Positions 6,890 to 12,018 of a DNA stretch of 12,018 bases are shown here, piece by piece. The stretch spans positions 1-12,018 of the forward strand of contig JAUWXD010000002.1 in NCBI GenBank assembly GCA_030616505.1, read 5' to 3'. The DNA comes from Hadesarchaea archaeon. Its GTDB lineage: Archaea > Hadarchaeota > Hadarchaeia > Hadarchaeales > Hadarchaeaceae. The notes beneath the pieces were generated by a model. It saw only the letters and a program-made list of their open reading frames with translations. It had not been told where the DNA came from and did not search any database. A program made the position numbers and the translations under genes. The stretch's first letter is position 1, and every line of letters begins with the position of its first letter.

Positions 6890-8950
6890 TTACGTTCCCT
6901 CTTTTAACTTTTCAAGCATGATTCTCGCTTCTTGTTTTGGGTCTGAAACCTCCACCTCTGAGCCCCGGAGTTCAAGTTGGTTGAAATATTTGTCCTGCCT
7001 AGTCGTACCGCCCACTATCAACTCTTTTCCAACTAAACTCAACTTCTCGTAAAATTTGGCCAAGTCTGGTGTGCTCTTGAACAAATCAAACACCTGTTGC
7101 GCGCCCATATTGAGTAGACGTTCCGCAATCTTGCCAAACAGTACAACTCTAATATTACCGGTGCCATCGTCCAACAGAAAGCTAAGTATCACCCGGTGCT
7201 CTGGTGCCACAACTTTCCCACACTCCTCACAAACTGGACCTGTGTCCACGCTTCCGAGGCTTCTGCCACAGTTTGGGCACGAATCAAATATCGGTCGGCG
7301 GTGAAAGACTTGCAACACGGTTCCCCGCACCTGCACATTAACACCTTCCTTTTCGATTTCAGCTATCTTGGTCCGCTTTAACTCTGGCGTTGCTGTCTTT
7401 AGACTGTCTACTAAAGGTAGTCCCTCTGTCACGGGGCTAAGCTCGATACGCCCATGGCTGCCCAGATGTAGTTCAGGTTGCCCAAACAGCCCCAGCGTGC
7501 TGTAGCAGTCGATTAATTTCAACACATCACCGACCTTTACCTCCTCGGCCTTGTCGGCCTGTTCATGCCATAATGAAACTCTTGTAGTGCCGGTCTGGTC
7601 GCCAATGATGATAGACGCGACTTTCCCTATTCTACCGTCTGGGCGAGTGAACTCACGGGGTTTTGTAATCTCCATCACCCTGCCGACAACTTCTAGAGCG
7701 TCCATGTTTGGTTCGAGTTCTCCTATTTTCACGTAACTGGGCTTAGGTTCCACCACATTAACACCTGGCGGATTAATCTCCAATTGGGTGACCCTACCAA
7801 CATGTACTTCAGTTCTCCCGCCGAGACCAACACGTGAATATGCGTTTCGCAATAGCACCACATCATTTGGTTGAATTTTTTGGGTCAAGTCTGTTGTAGT
7901 TCCCCAAAAAGAGGCTCGAATGGTGCCTGTCTCGTCTGCAAAAATCACACTTGCAACTTTGCCTGTCGACCCATCGCCCCGCTTGAACTCACGCGGAGGG
8001 AATTTGCGTTTGACTCTTGCTACCAAATCTAAGGAGGGCATGTCGGCTTCAATCTCACCAAGCTTCAGTGGACGCTCAGAGAGCTCTGGCAACTCTGCCA
8101 CTTCTTTAGGACACAAAACCAGACGTCCGCGGGAGTCAAGACTCAATTCAACACGACCCCCTAGCCCAGTCCGGACCATTGCATTTTCCAGTTTTACTGC
8201 GTCACTACGTTTCAGGCCTTTCGCAAACTCTGCCCACTCATTCCAGAGAGATACCCGCACCTGCCCAGTCGAGTCTGTGAGTATTAAGGTCGAGACTTTA
8301 CCTGTTGTTTTATCGGGGCGCTCAAAAACCCTACAGTCGCTCACTGCCACCACCCTACCCAAAACATCCACTTCAGCCATTTCCGTCCTCAAATCAGCTA
8401 CTTTTGTATTGACCTCTGCTAACGGAGGGAGTTCTGCAGCACGTGAGTCATCTGAACCCACCGTAATCGTGCCTCGCGTCCCAAGACTCAGCTCAGATTG
8501 CTTGTTAAAACCTTGGCGTACGTACGCGTTTTGTACCCGAACGATGTCTCCTTTTTGTATCTTTCCCTCTTTAATCAGTAAAGTTTTGTCGTTCCAAAGT
8601 GTAAGTCTGACTCTGCCTGTTCCATCCTGCAACAATAAACTCCCAACTTGGCCCGGAGTCCCGCTTGAGCGCTGAAACTCTCGTGGTTCGTGAATCCGTG
8701 TGACGCGAGCTACTATGTCCACTTTTGACATGCCCGGAATCAAGTCTTCAACGCGCAAAGCTCGGACCTGTGGTTCCCTGTGTTCAAAAACTATCCCCAG
8801 TTCACGCGCGACGATATTCGCGGCCCCCTCCATCGTTATAAAACCGCCCAACTCTTTCTGTTTGCTGCGGATGCGGGCCATTAGCTCGTCATGATCGAGT
8901 TTTGAATCTGCTAAAATCTTCCCTACCATCTGCTCAAAATTCAGCTCCAC
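6890..8950 (-). CDS. rpa: Archaeal replication protein A, multiple OB folds plus zinc finger
   Basis: This is the single-stranded DNA-binding protein of replication, repair and recombination, 686 residues from the chosen start. A helical N-terminal region (about 8-60) is followed by four tandem OB folds at about 66-164, 181-279, 294-392 and 406-506. Each has the recurring RxF-R, GKVxS and DxTGxxRxSLW pattern. A fifth OB domain at 526-670 contains a zinc finger, C558-x2-C561 and C574-x2-C577. This layout matches the large single-subunit RPAs of methanogens such as MJ1159. GTG 8950 is preferred because GGGG (8960-8957) lies six bases upstream and a TATA-like box lies 36 bases upstream; GTG 8968 would add six residues. 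The gene leads into radA after 22 bases. Confidence 0.93.
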   Translation of the reverse strand: MELNFEQMVGKILADSKLDHDELMARIRSKQKELGGFITMEGAANIVARELGIVFEHREPQVRALRVEDLIPGMSKVDIVARVTRIHEPREFQRSSGTPGQVGSLLLQDGTGRVRLTLWNDKTLLIKEGKIQKGDIVRVQNAYVRQGFNKQSELSLGTRGTITVGSDDSRAAELPPLAEVNTKVADLRTEMAEVDVLGRVVAVSDCRVFERPDKTTGKVSTLILTDSTGQVRVSLWNEWAEFAKGLKRSDAVKLENAMVRTGLGGRVELSLDSRGRLVLCPKEVAELPELSERPLKLGEIEADMPSLDLVARVKRKFPPREFKRGDGSTGKVASVIFADETGTIRASFWGTTTDLTQKIQPNDVVLLRNAYSRVGLGGRTEVHVGRVTQLEINPPGVNVVEPKPSYVKIGELEPNMDALEVVGRVMEITKPREFTRPDGRIGKVASIIIGDQTGTTRVSLWHEQADKAEEVKVGDVLKLIDCYSTLGLFGQPELHLGSHGRIELSPVTEGLPLVDSLKTATPELKRTKIAEIEKEGVNVQVRGTVLQVFHRRPIFDSCPNCGRSLGSVDTGPVCEECGKVVAPEHRVILSFLLDDGTGNIRVVLFGKIAERLLNMGAQQVFDLFKSTPDLAKFYEKLSLVGKELIVGGTTRQDKYFNQLELRGSEVEVSDPKQEARIMLEKLKEGT

Positions 8951-8956
8951 GTCCAG

Positions 8957-8989
8957 CCCCTGAAACACTTGCTAGCCCCATGCTTAAAG
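8957..8989 (-). promoter_or_regulatory. Promoter and SD of the rpa-radA-pgp operon
   Basis: On the minus strand CTTTAAGC (8989-8982) is centred 36 bases before GTG 8950. A start site 25 bases downstream lies near 8961, right at the GGGG (8960-8957) that serves as SD. The arrangement agrees with other promoters in this window and supports the shorter RPA start. The box itself is a weak match to an archaeal TATA element. Confidence 0.42.
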
Positions 8990-9024
8990 GGATTTTGAGT
9001 TGGTTTATCGATCTGTAAAACTAT

Positions 9025-9645
9025 TCAAAAATATTCAAGAGTTTTCATCAGGTCTTTTGTATCCACGACCACATTGGCGACTTCTTTCACGATTGGCTGA
9101 GCGTTGAACGCGATCATTACATTCGCGTACCTGAAAACCTTCATATCGTTGGCCCCATCAACGATCGACACTACATTCTCCTTTTCTGCCCCTAGTTTCA
9201 CCAATAACTCAACAAGACCTTCAACACGAGTGCTCAACACTTTCAGCGGTCCCAACCCAGCTAGTTCGCCATCGTTGAATATGAGTTGGTTGGAAAAAAG
9301 GTAATCAAGAGCAAGCTCGTTTTTGACCCTGTCTGCAAATATTCCGAAACCCCCTGTGATTCCGATGAGCGTATAGCCCCTTCGTTTTAGTTCGCTACAG
9401 AGTTCATGCGCCCCTTTCATGTATGGCATCGAATCAGCAACTTCTCCGGCTATTTCCTTTTTGATACCCTTAAGAGCATCTACCCGCTGATAGAGTCCAT
9501 CCTCCCACTTAATCTCACCGCGGAGGCCCCTCAATGTTATATCACTAATCATCTTTTCCTTATTGACGCGTGTGGCCAGTAAAGGTAAGAACTCTGCATC
9601 TAGCAACACGCTTTCGATATCAAAAATCGCAAATTTCTTACTCAG
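9025..9645 (-). CDS. SerB-like HAD-IB phosphatase with a D-x-E motif I
   Basis: This is a 206-residue HAD phosphatase related to phosphoserine phosphatase. Motif I is FDIESV, with nucleophile D9 present but the usual second aspartate replaced by E11. Motif II is ITGGF (T97), the lysine is K135, and motif IV is VDGAND with D163 and D167. The D-x-E form is known in ThrH, a phosphoserine:homoserine phosphotransferase, so the enzyme need not be dead, but its substrate is uncertain. The start is unusual. GGAGGG (9657-9652) lies six bases before an in-frame CTG at 9645, giving MSKKFAIFDIES. The longer TTG starts at 9666 and 9726 would translate a lysine-rich, promoter-like stretch. It lies between HMG-CoA reductase and RPA on the same strand. 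Confidence 0.85.
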   Translation of the reverse strand: MSKKFAIFDIESVLLDAEFLPLLATRVNKEKMISDITLRGLRGEIKWEDGLYQRVDALKGIKKEIAGEVADSMPYMKGAHELCSELKRRGYTLIGITGGFGIFADRVKNELALDYLFSNQLIFNDGELAGLGPLKVLSTRVEGLVELLVKLGAEKENVVSIVDGANDMKVFRYANVMIAFNAQPIVKEVANVVVDTKDLMKTLEYF

Positions 9646-9651
9646 TCCAAT

Positions 9652-9685
9652 CCCTCCTTTTATCAATATTGTTTCTCTTTTTAAC
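9652..9685 (-). promoter_or_regulatory. Promoter and SD of the SerB-like gene
   Basis: GTTAAAAAG on the minus strand (9685-9677) is centred 36 bases before CTG 9645. The predicted start site, about 9656, coincides with GGAGGG (9657-9652). The surrounding 9646-9730 is A+T-rich with runs of T and A and does not look coding. An oligo-T run near 9692-9688 on the minus strand could end HMG-CoA reductase transcripts. Confidence 0.45.
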
Positions 9686-9730
9686 TTTAGCGGAAAAAGT
9701 TTTTTCTTTAAGGGCGGAGCCTCCAAACAA

Positions 9731-11002
9731 TCATTCTCGCTGTTTAAGTTCCTTTAATATGGCGGTGGCTCTATCATAACTCACTTTCCCTTCGCCCACC
9801 ATTCGCTTGGCCACGACGTCGATGAGTTTTCCTGTGGCACCAGCCGTCACTGCGACGTTCCTTGCATGTAATTTGAGATGACCTCGTTGAATGCCCTCGG
9901 TAGCCAGCGCCCGCATCGCCGCCAAGTTTTGCGCCAACCCAACCGCTGCCATGACTTCCCCGAGCTCGCGCGCTGATTTTACACCCAGTATTTTCCTACA
10001 GACTTTTGCCACGGGATGTACCGCTGTCGCTCCACCTATAACGCCGACAGCAGCGGGAAGTTCAATACTACCAAACAAATCACCATTGGCGGCTCGCTCC
10101 CAGTGAGTTAGTGACTTGTAGGTACCACCAACCGCGGCGTAGGTGTGTGCCCCTGCTTCCAACGCGCGGGTATCGTTCGCTGTCGCTAAAGCCACAGCGA
10201 TGACTCCGTTCATCACCCCTTTGTTGTGTGTAGAGCAACGGTAAGGATCGGCCGCTGCGAACGCATAAGATTGTAGAACTCCATCGACTACTTCCTCACC
10301 ACCTAGTGCCTCTTTTGAGAATGTAGCTTTCGCGCGGGCCAGCCGATGAACTGCAAGGTTTGAAACTATTCTTAGAAAAACCCTCCCCCCCGTCAACTGC
10401 TCAATTATGGGTGCGACTGCTTCACACATGGTGTTTATTACATTTGCCCCCATGGCATCGCGCACGTCGACAAGAAGGTGGACGATAATCATTGGAGCAA
10501 GATGAGTTTTAATCACTCGCGCCTCGAGACCCACGGCCCCGCCTCCAAGTTTCACCAGAACTGGGTCCTGCTCATTAGCCTTGGCCAAAATTTGTTCCTT
10601 TTCAGCGAGAATCTTCTTCGTTGCATCTGAGGGATTTTCGACATCGACGAGCTGGATTTGCCCTATCATTACCGGTTTGGTGCTCTCAGTAGAGAAACCT
10701 CCACGTAATCGAGCCATCTTGGCAGCATTAGATGCAGCTGCCACTATCGATGGCTCCTCTATGACCATGGGGATGAGATAGTCCTTTCCATTGATTAGGA
10801 AATTTGTGGCTATACCCACGGGCAGCTCAGTGGTGCCAATAACGTTTTCAATCATGCGATCCGCTTGTTCGAGCCCTATCGCGCCGGTCTTGCGTAGAAA
10901 CTCTGCCTCCTCATCGCTAAGCCCGGCAAACTCCTGTACAATTTTCAGCCTCTTTTCAGGGCTCAGCTTGTAGAAGCCAGATAGCTCTGATGTCATGCTC
11001 AT
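9731..11002 (-). CDS. hmgA: Class II hydroxymethylglutaryl-CoA reductase
   Basis: This 423-residue enzyme reduces HMG-CoA to mevalonate, the committed step towards archaeal isoprenoid lipids. It is of the class II type first known from Pseudomonas mevalonii. RMIENVIGT (49-57) and the EEPS stretch with E83 are followed by K261 in THNKGVMNG, D277 in ANDTRA, and H375 in IQRGHLKLHARN. These match the catalytic E83, K267, D283 and H381 of that enzyme, and the E83 numbering coincides exactly with the chosen start. There is no N-terminal membrane region. ATG 11002 has GGGAG (11011-11007) four bases upstream; ATG 10996 is an alternative, and the upstream frame to 11080 would run into the divergent gene. 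A biosynthetic role is inferred from the archaeal context. The gene is divergent from a small membrane protein. Confidence 0.93.
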   Translation of the reverse strand: MSMTSELSGFYKLSPEKRLKIVQEFAGLSDEEAEFLRKTGAIGLEQADRMIENVIGTTELPVGIATNFLINGKDYLIPMVIEEPSIVAAASNAAKMARLRGGFSTESTKPVMIGQIQLVDVENPSDATKKILAEKEQILAKANEQDPVLVKLGGGAVGLEARVIKTHLAPMIIVHLLVDVRDAMGANVINTMCEAVAPIIEQLTGGRVFLRIVSNLAVHRLARAKATFSKEALGGEEVVDGVLQSYAFAAADPYRCSTHNKGVMNGVIAVALATANDTRALEAGAHTYAAVGGTYKSLTHWERAANGDLFGSIELPAAVGVIGGATAVHPVAKVCRKILGVKSARELGEVMAAVGLAQNLAAMRALATEGIQRGHLKLHARNVAVTAGATGKLIDVVAKRMVGEGKVSYDRATAILKELKQRE

Positions 11003-11006
11003 ACGG

Positions 11007-11042
11007 CTCCCTTCTATTTTAGGCCGTAAACTAACTATAAAT
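11007..11042. promoter_or_regulatory. Divergent promoter of HMG-CoA reductase and the membrane protein
   Basis: CTATAAAT (11035-11042), read ATTTATAG on the minus strand, is centred 36.5 bases before ATG 11002. The predicted minus start (about 11013) is followed at once by GGGAG (11011-11007). On the plus strand the same box is 25 bases before GTG 11064 and 34.5 before ATG 11073. The intergenic region is so short that both genes probably use this single box. Confidence 0.5.
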
Positions 11043-11072
11043 TCGTTAGAATCTAAATAAAAAGTGGATAAC

Positions 11073-11459
11073 ATGCCCAAGAAGAAAACTGCGTCCTCAA
11101 AAGCCCTTGGGTTAAAACAGCAACTTCAGGCCGCTGGCCGTGAGTTAACTCGTCTCCAAGGGCTTCAATGGGTGTACTCAAAACGCATGTTGAAGTTCGG
11201 GATGGCTGCTTGGATATTCGGCCTATTCACGTTCTTCTCTGCAATTTTATTGATGGATGCTCGTTTATTGACGACGACCTATAACCTCTGGGTTCCGTTG
11301 CTTATCATCGCCTTTGCCATCCCTGTGCTGATAACAGTCGTCATGATTCGTAAATTTGTCCGGAAAATAAAATACTTAGAACGCCTCCGGCAGGGGTTGC
11401 TGACTGAATACGAAAGGGCGCTCCTCAAGCGAGTCGAGAAAATGATAACAGAGGGGTGA
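11073..11459 (+). CDS. Small two-helix membrane protein of unknown function
   Basis: I do not recognise the family. The 128-residue product has a basic N-terminus and a charged, coiled-coil-like helix (about 14-40). Two hydrophobic segments (about 42-61 and 71-92) form a hairpin, and a basic, charged helix follows (about 93-125). Both ends are rich in Lys and Arg, so both probably face the cytoplasm. ATG 11073 is chosen because GTGGA lies just upstream and the TATA-like box is 34.5 bases away. A GTG at 11064, in frame, would be leaderless and add three residues. The stop codon lies inside the SD of a possible 13-codon microORF, a sign of coupling. It is divergent from HMG-CoA reductase and convergent with ileS. 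Confidence 0.8.
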   Translation: MPKKKTASSKALGLKQQLQAAGRELTRLQGLQWVYSKRMLKFGMAAWIFGLFTFFSAILLMDARLLTTTYNLWVPLLIIAFAIPVLITVVMIRKFVRKIKYLERLRQGLLTEYERALLKRVEKMITEG

Positions 11460-11463
11460 GTTT

Positions 11464-11505
11464 ATGGCAAAGAAAAAGAAAAAATCTGGATGCAAGCGTT
11501 GCTAA
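11464..11505 (+). CDS. Possible 13-codon microORF, MAKKKKKSGCKRC
   Basis: An ATG directly follows GGGGTGA (11453-11459), a strong SD that overlaps the stop of the membrane-protein gene. The frame reads 13 residues, a lysine run then GCKRC with a CxxC, and ends with TAA. SD strength and spacing are those of real genes in this window. The lysine codons are also an oligo-T tract on the minus strand that suits ileS termination, so the frame could be accidental. I know no family for it. Confidence 0.35.
   Translation: MAKKKKKSGCKRC
11469..11484 (-). terminator. Oligo-T tract downstream of ileS
   Basis: On the minus strand this reads T6-C-T5-C-T3, starting 23 bases after the ileS stop at 11507. 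Archaeal transcription ends at such U-rich tracts without needing a hairpin. It lies in the short convergent space and overlaps the microORF on the other strand. Confidence 0.55.
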
Positions 11506-11506
11506 G

Positions 11507-12018
11507 TTACGGGCGCTTAATTAGTAAACTGAAGCTGTTTCCGTCTATGTTCCACTCCTTTAGGTAGCCCTCTCCCGATATCTCTTCAGCGCGACTGATG
11601 CGAAGGTTCCTGACTCTAACCTCACGAGAGAGGTAATCTTGTTGGGTGGCTAGAAGATTTAAGTTCTCTTCAGTCCCAACGCCAATATTAACATCGACGC
11701 GCTCTTCCATCTCCAAGTCCATCTCTTTGCGCATCGTTTGGAGCCTTCTGACAAGCTCGCGCGCTAGGCACTCGGCCCTAAGCTCCGGAGTGATTTTTGT
11801 GTCGATAGCTATTTTGCCAAACTCGGTCTGTAATAGGGCGAAGCCTTCAGATATTTTCTCAAGATTTTCATCTGGTCCGAGTAAAATCAACTCCTTGCAG
11901 TTCAGTTGGGCTCGGAGAAGTTTCTCCAAAGGTTTCAGGCAGGTGTTTAGTTCGTGTGTAGGTGTTTGAACCACTACTTTGCGAACCGGCCACCTGAGTT
12001 TGAGTCTCGCCTGTTGTC
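11507..12018 (-). CDS. ileS: Isoleucyl-tRNA synthetase, C-terminal part (runs off window)
   Basis: The last 170 or so residues of a class Ia synthetase are present, and the 5' part lies outside the window. The visible part begins QARLKLRWPVRKVVV, the conserved segment after the anticodon-binding helices of archaeal and eukaryotic IleRS. It continues with ITPELRAECLARELVRRLQ, also typical of that C-terminal domain. A GTG at 11974 is not a start, since the same frame stays open to the edge and is conserved there. The HIGH and KMSKS motifs are not visible, so assignment to IleRS rather than ValRS or LeuRS rests on these two segments. The stop at 11507-11509 is directly next to the microORF stop, and an oligo-T tract follows. 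Confidence 0.85.
   Translation of the reverse strand, partial: QQARLKLRWPVRKVVVQTPTHELNTCLKPLEKLLRAQLNCKELILLGPDENLEKISEGFALLQTEFGKIAIDTKITPELRAECLARELVRRLQTMRKEMDLEMEERVDVNIGVGTEENLNLLATQQDYLSREVRVRNLRISRAEEISGEGYLKEWNIDGNSFSLLIKRP

Noticed and set aside
7920..8675. 251-residue plus-strand frame opposite RPA
   Set aside because: It is an antisense shadow of the OB-fold repeats, low complexity and without a start site.

Overview
The window is a piece of an archaeal chromosome, most likely from a euryarchaeal-type and probably uncultivated lineage. The evidence is the gene set: a Cdc48/VAT-type double AAA+ ATPase, RadA, a multi-OB-fold archaeal RPA with a zinc finger, archaeal phosphoglycolate phosphatase, a PRC-barrel protein, a MinD-family ATPase and the C-terminal end of an archaeal IleRS. 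Purine-rich Shine-Dalgarno (SD) sites, frequent TTG/GTG starts and TATA-like boxes agree with this. The HMG-CoA reductase is the class II type, found only in some archaeal lineages. The lineage guess is inference.

Layout. Positions 1-134 are an A+T-rich edge without a convincing gene. Two identical palindromic operators (139-156 and 174-191) bracket a TATA-like box and precede a plus-strand, proteostasis-like cluster: an unrecognised 91-residue protein, an Hsp20/p23-like protein, then Cdc48. A PRC-barrel gene follows with its own promoter. A minus-strand metallophosphoesterase is divergent from a plus-strand MinD-like ATPase. The rest up to 11002 is on the minus strand, read right to left: class II HMG-CoA reductase, a SerB-like HAD phosphatase, RPA, RadA and phosphoglycolate phosphatase. 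At the right end a plus-strand two-helix membrane protein, followed by a possible 13-codon microORF, converges on the 3' end of ileS, which runs off the window.

How the genes work together. Hsp20 and Cdc48 suggest stress-induced protein quality control under one repressor. RPA and RadA are the single-strand binding and recombinase pair of homologous recombination, with the phosphoglycolate phosphatase closely coupled behind RadA. HMG-CoA reductase supplies mevalonate for the isoprenoid lipids. PRC-barrel and MinD-type proteins both have links to archaeal cell division or positioning.

No mobile element, CRISPR array, tRNA or rRNA was found. The least explained parts are the paired operators with the unknown 91-residue gene, a recurring promoter geometry (TATA-like centre about 36 bases before the start, with the SD at the predicted 5' end of an approximately 11-base leader), a likely CTG start, and the microORF that doubles as the probable ileS terminator.
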